Below are positions 1-7,412 of a DNA stretch of 35,848 nucleotides, piece by piece. Below the pieces are notes generated by a model. The model did not search any database, was not told where the DNA came from, and saw nothing but the letters and a program-made list of their open reading frames with translations. The position numbers and the translations under genes were made by a program. Every line of letters starts with the position of its first letter. The stretch's first letter is position 1. This DNA is from Hellea sp. (GTDB taxonomy: Bacteria; Pseudomonadota; Alphaproteobacteria; Caulobacterales; Maricaulaceae), in the NCBI GenBank assembly GCA_013002305.1, contig JABDKG010000023.1:1-35848 (forward strand), in the 5' to 3' direction.

Positions 1-711
1 GCTACCGAGCAGGCTGAAAAGACCATAATCACCCGATATGTTGGCAAAGAAGCTGATTCCAAGCCTGCAATTATTGACGCTGATAATCCATACGAGGTGG
101 ATGGAGATGTTCCAGCCGCCGATAATGTTCAAGAATCGGATGAACGGCAAAATGCCCGCGCTATTCCGGCAAGTGAAAAGGCCGATGAGGGCGGTGATCA
201 GAATTGGGAAACGAGCGGGGCAGAAGAAATTGAACAGACAGAAGCCGCAGTCGAGACAAACAACGAGGTTGAGGAAATACAGCCGGCTGCCTCTATGGGG
301 CCTGGAGAGATAATTGACCCTCAAGATAAGTCCGAACCAGAAACGGCACGAGACCTGGAAGAGCCTAAAGACAGGGCGCGAAATATGGATCCGGCCCAAC
401 AACGTGTTAATGTCGTGTTCGAGCAGGCCGAAAATATCAAACAATCCGATTTGCGCGACCAGGCTTTTCTTGACCTTGTCGAGTATGCGACCCGGAAGGG
501 GATGTTTGAAGATGCCAAAATTGCGGCGGCCAAGATCAACCAGATAGAGCTTCGCGATACGGCCCGCAGCCGCATTGCCATGGGATTGGCGCGCTACGGC
601 CAATCAGACGAGGCATTCGCGTTGATTGAAGAGGTCGAGGTTGATGCGCTCAGAGACATTATGCGTCTGAAAGTGATTGAAGCGCTATTAGGCAATGATC
701 AAAGACGGTAA
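1..711 (+). CDS. Acidic protein with C-terminal TPR-like helical repeats (5' end outside window)
   Basis: Frame 1 is open from base 1 to the TAA at 709-711, so the gene enters from the left and its true start is not visible; the first internal GTG at 97 is probably not the start. Of the 236 visible residues, about 1-130 are rich in Glu, Asp, Gln and Ala with little hydrophobic content and look disordered. From about residue 140 there are two full units and one partial unit of roughly 33-34 residues, each opening with a Leu-Arg-Asp motif followed by an amphipathic helix pair (SDLRDQAF, IELRDTAR, DALRDIMR). This resembles TPR-type solenoids, which usually mediate protein-protein contacts. No catalytic motif is seen. 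It lies upstream of lpd with a 105-nt gap, so a shared function is not implied. Function unknown. Confidence 0.75.
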   Translation, partial: ATEQAEKTIITRYVGKEADSKPAIIDADNPYEVDGDVPAADNVQESDERQNARAIPASEKADEGGDQNWETSGAEEIEQTEAAVETNNEVEEIQPAASMGPGEIIDPQDKSEPETARDLEEPKDRARNMDPAQQRVNVVFEQAENIKQSDLRDQAFLDLVEYATRKGMFEDAKIAAAKINQIELRDTARSRIAMGLARYGQSDEAFALIEEVEVDALRDIMRLKVIEALLGNDQRR

Positions 712-738
712 CTCAAAAAATTTCTTTCTTACTTTTTC

Positions 739-774
739 AGATTGTCTATAAGATTGTCTATAAGATTGACATAG
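739..774. repeat. Three tandem copies of a 12-bp unit upstream of lpd
   Basis: AGATTGTCTATA occurs twice head to tail (739-750, 751-762) and is followed by a degenerate third copy, AGATTGACATAG (763-774). The array ends about 40 nt before the likely lpd start. The third copy contains a perfect TTGACA hexamer (766-771), but I see no well-spaced -10 box. It could be an operator array or a slippage-generated repeat. Confidence 0.7.
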
Positions 775-816
775 CTTAGCCGCGAATATTTCGTGTGCGA
801 ATTAATGGAGCGGCTT

Positions 817-2211
817 GTGGCAAATTCTGATTTTGACGTTATCGTAATTGGATCAGGACCGGGCGGTTATGTAACCGCCATACGGGCAGCGCAACTTGGT
901 TTTAAGACGGCCATAATTGAGAAAGATGCACTGGGCGGCGTCTGCCTGAATTGGGGCTGTATCCCGACCAAAGCGCTTTTAAGGTCCGCTGAAGTTTACA
1001 CCCAGATGCAACATGCCAAAAACTATGGGCTGACGTCTGAAGCGGGATTTGATTTGAGCGCGATTGTGAAACGCTCGCGCGACATTGCCGGTCAAATGTC
1101 GAAGGGTATTTCGTTTTTGATGAAAAAGCATAAAATTCAAGTGATTGAGGGTTTTGCGACTTTGGAAGCCGGAAAAGCTGCGCCGGTAGTTGTTGTCGGC
1201 AAAGATAAATTTCAAGCGAAACACGTTATTCTGGCGAGCGGCGCGCGGGCGCGAACAATCCCGCAGGCCGGGCTCGCGCCGGACGGCAAATATATATGGA
1301 CCGCGAAAGAGGCGATGATCCCGCAAGACATGCCGGGGCGATTGCTCGTGATTGGTTCGGGCGCGATCGGTATGGAATTCGCCAGTTTTTACAATGCATT
1401 TGGGGCTGACGTGACGGTCGTCGAAATGGTTGATCGTATTCTGCCGGCAGAAGATGCGGAAATTTCCGCTTTCGCAGAAAAATCATTCAAAAAACAGGGC
1501 CTTCACATCATGACCGCGACGCAGGTCAATTCCGTGAAAGCCGGCACGAATGAAATCGCGGCAACGCTTACAAATAAAAAAGGCGAAGTTACCGAGTCTT
1601 TTGACCGGATAATTCTCGCGATTGGTATTGTCGGTAATGTTGAGGATATGGGCCTTGAAGCGCTTGGGGTGAAAATTGATCGAACCCATGTTGAGGTCGA
1701 TGAATTTTCGTTTACGGGTGTGCCGGGACTATATGCGATAGGCGATGTCACAACGCCCCCATGGTTGGCGCATAAAGCCTCTCATGAGGGAATTATATGT
1801 ATTGAAAAAATCGCGGGGCAAAACCCGCATCCGCTGGACGCCAACGCCATACCGGGCTGTACCTATTGCCATCCTCAAATTGCCAGTGTCGGCTTCACCG
1901 AGGCCGACGCGAAAGAGGCTGGGCATGATGTCCGGATTGGGAAATTCCCGTTCATCGGGAACGGAAAAGCAGTCGCCCTCGGCGAGCCTGAAGGCATGAT
2001 TAAGACCGTGTTTGACAAGAAAACCGGGGAGCTACTAGGTGCCCATATGATCGGCGCTGAAGTCACCGAACTCATTCAGGGCTATGCAATAGCGCGAACG
2101 CTTGAAACAACCGAACACGAGCTGATCGAAACCGTTTTCCCGCACCCGACTTTGTCGGAAATGATGCATGAATCGGTTCTGGCTGCGTATGATCGCGCGC
2201 TACATATTTGA
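817..2211 (+). CDS. lpd: Dihydrolipoyl dehydrogenase (E3)
   Basis: FAD- and NAD-dependent oxidoreductase that reoxidises the dihydrolipoyl groups of 2-oxoacid dehydrogenase complexes and the glycine cleavage system in the cytoplasm. From a start at GTG 817 the protein is 464 aa, the usual E3 length. Visible motifs are an N-terminal FAD GxGxxG (IGSGPGG), the redox disulfide pair Cys43/Cys48 in VCLNWGC, the NAD-binding GSGAIGMEF, the second FAD motif YAIGDV, and the C-terminal catalytic His-Glu in HPTLSE. GTG 817 is chosen because GGAG at 807-810 sits 6 nt upstream and the protein then begins VANSDFDVIVIG, as typical E3s do; ATG 805 and GTG 793 are in-frame alternatives. No pyruvate dehydrogenase E1/E2 genes are visible, but lipA, which makes the lipoyl cofactor, lies 2.9 kb downstream. 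Confidence 0.96.
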   Translation: MANSDFDVIVIGSGPGGYVTAIRAAQLGFKTAIIEKDALGGVCLNWGCIPTKALLRSAEVYTQMQHAKNYGLTSEAGFDLSAIVKRSRDIAGQMSKGISFLMKKHKIQVIEGFATLEAGKAAPVVVVGKDKFQAKHVILASGARARTIPQAGLAPDGKYIWTAKEAMIPQDMPGRLLVIGSGAIGMEFASFYNAFGADVTVVEMVDRILPAEDAEISAFAEKSFKKQGLHIMTATQVNSVKAGTNEIAATLTNKKGEVTESFDRIILAIGIVGNVEDMGLEALGVKIDRTHVEVDEFSFTGVPGLYAIGDVTTPPWLAHKASHEGIICIEKIAGQNPHPLDANAIPGCTYCHPQIASVGFTEADAKEAGHDVRIGKFPFIGNGKAVALGEPEGMIKTVFDKKTGELLGAHMIGAEVTELIQGYAIARTLETTEHELIETVFPHPTLSEMMHESVLAAYDRALHI

Positions 2212-2224
2212 CGGTAAATTTATA

Positions 2225-2548
2225 CTAGGGCGCGTGATCTGAGCAAAATGGCGTATGCGGCACCGCGTCCAGACGCGGTTGGTCGATATCATCTCCGCAC
2301 ATGACGCACGACCCGAAATGGCCCTGCTGGACGCGTTCCAATGCAGCGTTGATCGCTTTGATTTCGGATTCGGCAAGCTCATCCTTTTCCTGAAGCGTGG
2401 CCAAATTTCGGACAGGCGGACTGTCACTGTCCAGCGGTGCATCACCGGATTTGGTAAATTTTACTTCGATTTTCTCGAGCCGTTGCATAAGCTCATCCCG
2501 GCGCGCCGTCAGAATTTGTTTATATTTATTTTGTTCAGATGTTTCCAT
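2225..2548 (-). CDS. DksA/TraR-family C4-type zinc-finger protein
   Basis: 107-aa protein with an N-terminal helical, coiled-coil-like half (about residues 5-75) and a C-terminal zinc knuckle: Cys81-x2-Cys84, 17 residues, Cys102-x2-His105. The fourth ligand is therefore probably His instead of the usual Cys. The family binds in the RNA polymerase secondary channel and, with ppGpp, tunes transcription. This member is shorter than canonical DksA (about 150 aa) and is closer to the short DksA/TraR-like proteins. It starts 34 nt after the stop of the host-attachment gene on the same strand, so it is probably cotranscribed from the stress promoter at 3035-3059. Its end faces the lpd end 13 nt away. 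The family call is firm; the exact role is not. Confidence 0.85.
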   Translation of the reverse strand: METSEQNKYKQILTARRDELMQRLEKIEVKFTKSGDAPLDSDSPPVRNLATLQEKDELAESEIKAINAALERVQQGHFGSCVMCGDDIDQPRLDAVPHTPFCSDHAP

Positions 2549-2582
2549 TTTTAGTAACTTTCAAATTTCGGTTTAATGACGG

Positions 2583-2984
2583 CTAAAGATTATTCGATAG
2601 ATATTCTGTCAGCTCGGCAGCGTTCAGATCTGTCAAAGTTTTGTCTATTTCGCGCTCGATTTTTTGTGTAACTTCCTGGTGTAGTAGTGGCCGAATTTCG
2701 CCGAGCGTATTCGGGTCTGCTGCGAGGATTAGCTTGTCAAAATCTCCAGAATGGGCGTGCTGATAAAGACGCTCCGCAAGCTGCTTTGAAAATGTCGCCT
2801 CATCAATTTCCCGACCGGACATTTCCGGCGGAGTCTTGTTGGCTGGACCATCATCATTTAAGTCTTTGGGGTCCCAGTCATTGAGCTTCTGTAAGTTTGC
2901 TTGATTTCGTCCGCGATATACCGATGCACCGCTGCCAGTTGCAGTGACGATCCAGGTGCCGGGGCTGATGTTTAATTTACTCAT
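2583..2984 (-). CDS. Host attachment protein family (COG5622-like)
   Basis: 133-aa soluble protein. The N-terminal strand pattern around TWIVTATGSGASVYR, the central FSKQLAERLYQHAH helix, the DKLILAADPNTLGEIRPLLH segment and the C-terminal DLNAAELTEYL helix match the 'protein required for attachment to host cells' family, a release-factor-like fold common in Proteobacteria and often stress-induced. Start ATG 2984 is preferred over an upstream in-frame start at 3020 because AGAGG (2994-2990) is 5 nt upstream. It also lies a sensible distance (about 43 nt) from the start site predicted by the EcfG-type promoter at 3035-3059. The family name comes from plant-associated bacteria; a literal attachment role here is not supported by context. 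It heads a probable two-gene operon with the DksA-like gene. Confidence 0.8.
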   Translation of the reverse strand: MSKLNISPGTWIVTATGSGASVYRGRNQANLQKLNDWDPKDLNDDGPANKTPPEMSGREIDEATFSKQLAERLYQHAHSGDFDKLILAADPNTLGEIRPLLHQEVTQKIEREIDKTLTDLNAAELTEYLSNNL

Positions 2985-3034
2985 TTGATCCTCTTCATGT
3001 TGTTTTGATTTCGTGTGCAATATCTTGGTTAAAT

Positions 3035-3059
3035 AACGGGCTAGTCCTTGGAATGTTCC
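3035..3059 (-). promoter_or_regulatory. EcfG-type (general stress) promoter for the host-attachment/DksA-like genes
   Basis: On the minus strand GGAAC (3059-3055) is followed by 16 nt and CGTT (3038-3035), an exact match to the alphaproteobacterial EcfG consensus GGAAC-N16/17-CGTT. Predicted transcription start is near 3027, upstream of the ATG at 2984. It is divergent from the equally perfect promoter at 3068-3092. Confidence 0.8.
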
Positions 3060-3067
3060 CGGGATTC

Positions 3068-3092
3068 GGAACTATTTTGTGTTCGCGGCGTT
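3068..3092 (+). promoter_or_regulatory. EcfG-type (general stress) promoter for the small-protein gene at 3118
   Basis: GGAAC (3068-3072), 16-nt spacer, CGTT (3089-3092): an exact EcfG consensus. The predicted start near 3099 gives a leader of about 19 nt that contains the strong SD AAGGAG (3103-3108) before ATG 3118. Confidence 0.82.
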
Positions 3093-3117
3093 ATGTTAGG
3101 CGAAGGAGACAATAAAT

Positions 3118-3345
3118 ATGGCCGAAACTCAGACCCTCGATTACACCAGCTATGAAAGCCCTGAAGCTATAGCGTCAGATGGTTCGATTACGCACACACA
3201 GAAAATGTCGATGTTAGGCGCATGGGCGGACGATATTTTAAACGATCAACGCAAAGCAGATTCATCCGCTCTGGCGGAGGCAAAACAAGCCCAATCTGCG
3301 AAAGTCCGCAAATTGATGGAAGAACTCGAACAATATGGGAAGTGA
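3118..3345 (+). CDS. Small stress-cluster protein, paralogue of the 3589 gene
   Basis: 75-aa soluble, mostly helical protein of no named family. AAGGAG lies 9 nt upstream of the ATG. Its core Y-x-S-P-E-A-I-A-x-D followed by K-M-x-x-L-G-x-W-A-x-x-[IL]-L-x-D is shared with the product of 3589-3810, so the two are paralogues. The pattern resembles small alphaproteobacterial proteins of the form 'PEEV..D..L....K...L..W..D', which I recall only as uncharacterised. The C-terminal half is charged and coiled-coil-like (about residues 50-73). A perfect EcfG promoter precedes it, so it is inferred to be made in the general stress response. The next small ORF starts 1 nt after its stop. Confidence 0.8.
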   Translation: MAETQTLDYTSYESPEAIASDGSITHTQKMSMLGAWADDILNDQRKADSSALAEAKQAQSAKVRKLMEELEQYGK

Positions 3346-3346
3346 T

Positions 3347-3520
3347 ATGACCGACAAACCTAACAAAATCAAAAAACCCTCATTCAAGGCTGCACGCGGC
3401 AAACAAGAGGTTGATCTCTCAGGACTTACCCACCTCGATGAGACAGACCCAAGGCGCGCCGCTTCTGCCGTTGCCTCGCCGTCCGGTCCCAGCCCTGACG
3501 CGCTGGATCAGGGCGATTAA
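3347..3520 (+). CDS. Small basic/disordered hypothetical protein
   Basis: 57 codons. The ATG at 3347 lies one base after the TGA of the preceding gene, so translation is probably coupled; an in-frame ATG at 3335 would overlap that gene. The N-terminus is Lys-rich (DKPNKIKKPSFKAARGK), the middle contains a short LSGLTHLDE segment, and the C-terminus is Ala/Ser/Pro-rich and looks disordered. No domain is recognised. Its place as second cistron behind an EcfG promoter suggests stress-linked expression. It might be a spurious ORF; coupling and the coherent composition favour it being real. Confidence 0.5.
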   Translation: MTDKPNKIKKPSFKAARGKQEVDLSGLTHLDETDPRRAASAVASPSGPSPDALDQGD

Positions 3521-3539
3521 GACAACTGCAAAAGTTCGC

Positions 3540-3564
3540 GGAACCGTTAGCGTTTTGCCGCGTG
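3540..3564 (+). promoter_or_regulatory. EcfG-like promoter (one mismatch) for the 3589 gene
   Basis: GGAAC (3540-3544), 16-nt spacer, CGTG (3561-3564); the consensus -10 is CGTT. The gap from the -10 to the ATG (24 nt) is almost the same as at the perfect promoter of the paralogue at 3118 (25 nt), which supports function. Confidence 0.5.
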
Positions 3565-3588
3565 GTTTAATCAGCGAAAGGCACGAAA

Positions 3589-3810
3589 ATGGCCACAGGT
3601 AACAATCATTCCTATGCCCAGTACGACAGCCCAGAGGCGATTGCCGGAGACCCGACTTTGTCCCAGCCGGACAAAATGGCCCTGCTCGGTGATTGGGCGG
3701 TGAAGTTGCTAGATGATATGTTTGCGAGCAATGACAATGGGCGTGAAGCCGGTACTCATTCAAGGCGGGTTGAACAATTTATTGAAGATATCAAATTGGT
3801 CGCTTCGTAA
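3589..3810 (+). CDS. Small stress-cluster protein, paralogue of the 3118 gene
   Basis: 73-aa soluble protein with GAAAGG (3576-3581) 7 nt upstream of the ATG. Residues about 8-42 align with the 3118 product (Y-D-S-P-E-A-I-A-G-D, then K-M-A-L-L-G-D-W-A and L-L-D-D), while the C-terminal thirds differ. This suggests a tandem duplication with the 3347 gene in between, followed by divergence. Its own EcfG-like promoter is at 3540-3564. It converges on the acyltransferase gene with 19 nt between stops. Function unknown. Confidence 0.78.
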   Translation: MATGNNHSYAQYDSPEAIAGDPTLSQPDKMALLGDWAVKLLDDMFASNDNGREAGTHSRRVEQFIEDIKLVAS

Positions 3811-3829
3811 GAGAATTTGCGCAGCTACG

Positions 3830-4966
3830 CTATTCAGCCGGGGCCGGAATTTGGTCTTTGGATTTTCCGAACTTTCTTTTGATATATCTCGACAGTTTGC
3901 CTTTGCTACGAAGCATCGGCTTTTCAACAATGTGCCAAGAGGCAAGAGCGAGTGCCACGGATACAGGCAATGCGATGGCGATAAGTTGCCAAATCTCAAG
4001 TCCCGGGATGAAGAATATCGCCGTTTGTAAAACTACCCAATGATAGATATAAATTCCGTAGGAAGTATCGCTCAGTTTCTTAAGACCATTCAGTGCCGGT
4101 AATTTCACATAAGCCATCCAGAACACGATATAGCCGAGCCATAGTGTGGTCATGATTTCAAACAATGATGCTGCGACAGTCATCGTGCCGTTCTCTAAGT
4201 AATTCAGGTAAGGGTAACCGAATAGAGAGGCAATCAGGCCGAGGATAAAAACGCCCCCAATATGGAAGGTTAAGCGGTCACGAAGCGCATATATAGCGGC
4301 GCCTAATCCATAGGCTAACCCAAAGCGTAATATGGCCTGCAAAGTTGCTGGCAATTGATCATAAACCCCGGTCAAATGCGCGATTGGCCACGCTGCCATG
4401 AACAGAATGAATTGCATGATCAACATCCATTTTCGCCTGAGTAGCCCGAGCGAGAATGCGCCCGCAGTGCCGATATAGGCCAGAACTTCATAGCGCAGAG
4501 TCCAAAGCGCACCGGATCCAATTTGCTCATGATTGCTGGCGAATGCGCCAGGCATCGTCATATCCGTATCTGCAAATGTCAGGACCCTGAATGGCTGGGT
4601 CCAAAACTGCGGGTCCGTGAAAAACTGCGTCAAAGGCACATTCGTGACAAAAGGCCCAATCGCGAACATCACAAACAGGACATGAACAATTAAAGCCGGA
4701 AATATTCGTAAGGTTCTTGCCGATCCATATTCGACCAGATCTTCTCGGTAGAGCATGCTTTTGGTTACCAGGAATCCCGATGCGATGAAAAACAGGTTCA
4801 CGGCAAGATAGCTTGGGCGATAATGGAAAAATATTGCGGGCTCATTTTCACTTCCGCCCATAACAATAACAAAGGCATGACCAACCAAAACCATCAATGC
4901 AAAAAGCAGACGGATCGGTGTAAAAAAATTGTCATGTCCGTCGCGAATTTTGACGCTGGAAAACAT
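3830..4966 (-). CDS. Membrane acyltransferase, OafA/acyltransferase-3 family
   Basis: About 378 aa with roughly ten hydrophobic segments. Family hallmarks are the N-terminal FFTPIRLLFALMV segment followed by VGHAF (catalytic His) and YLAVNLFFIASGFLVTK, as in OafA/NolL/WecH-type enzymes that move acetyl or other acyl groups onto surface polysaccharides or lipids at the inner membrane. The C-terminal tail is basic (SRYIKRKFGKSK) and cytosolic by composition. The frame is open to an ATG at 5032, but that start has no SD; ATG 4966 (GGTGG 5 nt upstream) or ATG 4981 fit better. No glycan cluster surrounds it, so the acceptor is unknown. It is divergent from lipA. Confidence 0.88.
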   Translation of the reverse strand: MFSSVKIRDGHDNFFTPIRLLFALMVLVGHAFVIVMGGSENEPAIFFHYRPSYLAVNLFFIASGFLVTKSMLYREDLVEYGSARTLRIFPALIVHVLFVMFAIGPFVTNVPLTQFFTDPQFWTQPFRVLTFADTDMTMPGAFASNHEQIGSGALWTLRYEVLAYIGTAGAFSLGLLRRKWMLIMQFILFMAAWPIAHLTGVYDQLPATLQAILRFGLAYGLGAAIYALRDRLTFHIGGVFILGLIASLFGYPYLNYLENGTMTVAASLFEIMTTLWLGYIVFWMAYVKLPALNGLKKLSDTSYGIYIYHWVVLQTAIFFIPGLEIWQLIAIALPVSVALALASWHIVEKPMLRSKGKLSRYIKRKFGKSKDQIPAPAE

Positions 4967-5072
4967 GGGACCACCATTCATTTTTGTTTGGCATAGCGGA
5001 TATGCGTTAATTTCCTGCAAATTATGCGCCATAACTATTGTATTTTAGGGCGGAAGGGCGCATTTAGCGCCC

Positions 5073-6035
5073 ATGACAGTGCTGTTTGACAAATCGGCTG
5101 GCGATGCAAAGCCAAAGCCCCGCCACCCCGAAAAGGCCCACAAGCCGGATAATGCAGTCCTGCGCAAACCTTCCTGGATCAGGGTTAAGGCTCCGACCTC
5201 GAAGGGCTATGCCGAGACCCGTAAAATCGTCCATGATAAAGGTCTAGTGACCGTTTGTGAGGAGGCGGCGTGCCCGAATATTGGTGAGTGTTGGGAAAAA
5301 TCCCACGCTACCTTTATGATCCTTGGTGATACCTGCACGCGGGCTTGTGCGTTTTGCAATGTAAAAACCGGCCTGCCGGGCCCGGTTGACACGGAAGAAG
5401 CCAGCAAAATTGGTATGGCGGTTAAGGAAATGGGATTGGCCCATGTGGTCATCACGTCAGTCGATCGCGACGATCTCTCAGATGGAGGCGCACAGCATTT
5501 TGTTGACGTCATTCAGGCCATTCGTGCCGCATCTCCCAAAACAACCATTGAAATATTGACGCCCGATTTCTTGAGAAAAGACGGCGCAGCCGAGACCGTC
5601 ATCAAGGCGCGTCCCGACGTGTTTAATCACAATCTCGAAACCGTGCCGCGACTTTACTTAAAGATCCGTCCCGGAGCCCGATATTTTCATTCGCTTCGAC
5701 TGCTCGAGAAAGTCAAAGAGCAGGACCCTAGCCAATTTACGAAATCAGGCCTCATGGTCGGTCTTGGCGAAACCAAAGAAGAGGTCATGCAGGTTATGGA
5801 CGATATGCGTTCCGCCGGCATCGATTTTTTGACCATAGGGCAATATTTACAGCCTTCGCGTAAACATGCGCCGGTTGACCGCTTCGTGACGCCTGATGAG
5901 TTTAAGGCCTATGAAACGATTGCCAAAGCCAAGGGTTTTCTATTGGTCTCAAGCACGCCTTTGACACGGTCAAGCTACCACGCTGATGCGGATTTCGCCA
6001 AACTTCAGGCCGCGCGAAAGGCGAGAAATGCCTAG
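5073..6035 (+). CDS. lipA: Lipoyl synthase
   Basis: Radical-SAM enzyme that inserts two sulfurs into the protein-bound octanoyl group to form lipoyl cofactor for pyruvate and 2-oxoglutarate dehydrogenases. 320 aa, normal length. The auxiliary [4Fe-4S] cluster is bound by Cys62, Cys67 and Cys73 ([12 protein letters not shown]), the SAM cluster by Cys88, Cys92 and Cys95 (CTRACAFC), and the conserved C-terminal RSSY motif (about 299-302) supplies the auxiliary-cluster Ser. The coq10/ratA gene overlaps its last 8 nt, so the two form an operon; this pairing is common in alphaproteobacteria. lipB is not in the window. Confidence 0.97.
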   Translation: MTVLFDKSAGDAKPKPRHPEKAHKPDNAVLRKPSWIRVKAPTSKGYAETRKIVHDKGLVTVCEEAACPNIGECWEKSHATFMILGDTCTRACAFCNVKTGLPGPVDTEEASKIGMAVKEMGLAHVVITSVDRDDLSDGGAQHFVDVIQAIRAASPKTTIEILTPDFLRKDGAAETVIKARPDVFNHNLETVPRLYLKIRPGARYFHSLRLLEKVKEQDPSQFTKSGLMVGLGETKEEVMQVMDDMRSAGIDFLTIGQYLQPSRKHAPVDRFVTPDEFKAYETIAKAKGFLLVSSTPLTRSSYHADADFAKLQAARKARNA

Positions 6036-6522
6036 TACGCATGTCCAGCGACGGGTCATGCATCGCCCTCTCGATTTATTAAATCTGGTTGCAGACGTCG
6101 AAAAATATCCAGAGTTTGTTGACCTAATCACGGCCCTGCGGACATCACAAAGGCGGCAAATATCTGAATCAGTGGAAACCTTTGAAGCGGAAGTGAACAT
6201 AAATTATAAATTTGTTTCCGAGATATTTAAATCGCACGTTACTGTCGACCGCGGTGAAAACCGTATTTTCGTCAAAAAATCGGGTAAGGGCGGGGCTGTT
6301 AGAAAGCTCGAAAATATTTGGCATTTCCAAGAGTTGCCCGACGGATCCACTCTGGTGGACTTTGAGGTCACGGTAAGCCTTAAGGCATTTCCCCTAAATG
6401 TGCTTTTGCGCGATAAATTTGATAAAGCCGGTGCTCACATTATGAAATTATTCATTGTCCGCGCGGGCAAAAAGCTTGAGACGGTTGGTGATCCGGAGTT
6501 GGATGTAAAAGCCCCGGCCTGA
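6028..6522 (+). CDS. Coq10/RatA-type START-domain protein
   Basis: 164-aa Coq10/RatA (polyketide cyclase/START-like) protein. Members bind ubiquinone or other hydrophobic ligands and support respiratory-chain function; E. coli RatA has also been reported to affect ribosome association. The N-terminal [25 protein letters not shown] motif region (V...Y-P-E-F) is diagnostic, and the beta-rich core ends in the C-terminal [16 protein letters not shown] helix. ATG 6028 is chosen: it overlaps the lipA end, has AAAGGCGAG upstream, and gives a family-typical N-terminus, while the ATG at 5986 would lie deep inside lipA. Its stop is 1 nt from the end of the convergent hydroxylase gene. Confidence 0.9.
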   Translation: MPSTHVQRRVMHRPLDLLNLVADVEKYPEFVDLITALRTSQRRQISESVETFEAEVNINYKFVSEIFKSHVTVDRGENRIFVKKSGKGGAVRKLENIWHFQELPDGSTLVDFEVTVSLKAFPLNVLLRDKFDKAGAHIMKLFIVRAGKKLETVGDPELDVKAPA

Positions 6523-6523
6523 C

Positions 6524-7345
6524 CTATTCTGCAACAGCTTTTTGGTTGTGATCAGCTGCTTCCATGGCCTTATAAGATTCTTCCCATTCCTTCATACTGT
6601 TGAGAGCGTCCTGGATAAAACTCGTTCTGCGAACGGCTCCCATAAACAAGGCTGCCAGCAAAGATCCCGGAAATCGCATTGGTCTTTTAACGTGAAGCAG
6701 TAAGATAGCGCGCTGCTCATTGGTTTTATTCCACGTTTCATGTTCAAACGTATCATCAAATACAAAGCCTTCGCCTTCTTTCCAATGATAGATTTGATCG
6801 TCGACCCTTATGGCGCAATTTTCCCGATTTTTTGGAACAATAAGTCCCAAATGGAACACGCAAATTCCAGCTGTGACACCCTTATGCGGCGTGATGCACA
6901 TTCCGGGTTCATGTATGGAGAACATGGCGGTTGACAAGCCCGGAATTTTTTCAACCAATGCTGTTGTTTGGGGTGCGCGCGAGCAGTTGAAATCCGATTT
7001 AAATCCATATCCCCACATGAAAAATGATCGCCATTTTTTTTGAGCGTCCAGGCGGCTATGATCTGGAGAGATTGTCGATATAGAAGGGATTGCTTGGCGG
7101 TACTTTAAAACATCTTCAGCTTCGGCTCGAATGGTTTGCCAATTGTTTGCCAATTCCTCGGCCCACGGAAATTTTGCGGGATCTAAGACAGGCGTATTGC
7201 CGACTTTCGATGATCTTCGAATGACGGGATTTATAAATTTGCGAAGAGGCTTGCCGACTTTCACGATCCAAGAACTGGCCGCATAGTCATTATCGTTTTT
7301 GCCTTTATCGTCCGGACTAATTATTTTGTGTTCTTTCACGTCCAT
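6524..7345 (-). CDS. Aspartyl/asparaginyl beta-hydroxylase-family dioxygenase (LpxO-like)
   Basis: 273-aa Fe(II)/2-oxoglutarate-dependent oxygenase of the Asp_Arg_Hydrox family. The double-stranded beta-helix core contains His154 (ITPHKG), His202 (DDTFEHE) and a downstream Arg (about 212) before LLLHVKRP, the expected iron and 2-oxoglutarate ligands. In bacteria this family includes LpxO (lipid A 2-hydroxylation) and peptide hydroxylases; the substrate here cannot be told from sequence. Start ATG 7345 has GAGGG 6 nt upstream; an upstream TTG at 7360 is less likely. There is no N-terminal membrane helix of the kind seen in classical LpxO, so a soluble enzyme is more likely. It stands alone between convergent coq10/ratA and cinA on the same strand. 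Confidence 0.87.
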   Translation of the reverse strand: MDVKEHKIISPDDKGKNDNDYAASSWIVKVGKPLRKFINPVIRRSSKVGNTPVLDPAKFPWAEELANNWQTIRAEAEDVLKYRQAIPSISTISPDHSRLDAQKKWRSFFMWGYGFKSDFNCSRAPQTTALVEKIPGLSTAMFSIHEPGMCITPHKGVTAGICVFHLGLIVPKNRENCAIRVDDQIYHWKEGEGFVFDDTFEHETWNKTNEQRAILLLHVKRPMRFPGSLLAALFMGAVRRTSFIQDALNSMKEWEESYKAMEAADHNQKAVAE

Positions 7346-7412
7346 GTCGCGCCCTCGCAAATACAGAAATATATTACGGGCTGATCAGATAATTATCAAG
7401 GCACATGAAAAT

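Noticed and set aside
2573-2587. TTAA-N7-TAAA resembling a CtrA box
   Set aside because: The second half is imperfect and the site overlaps the 3' end of the host-attachment gene, away from any start.
5986-6027. Extended N-terminus for the Coq10/RatA gene from ATG 5986
   Set aside because: It would lie inside lipA in another frame, has no SD and adds residues not typical of the family; ATG 6028 has a good SD and a family-like start.
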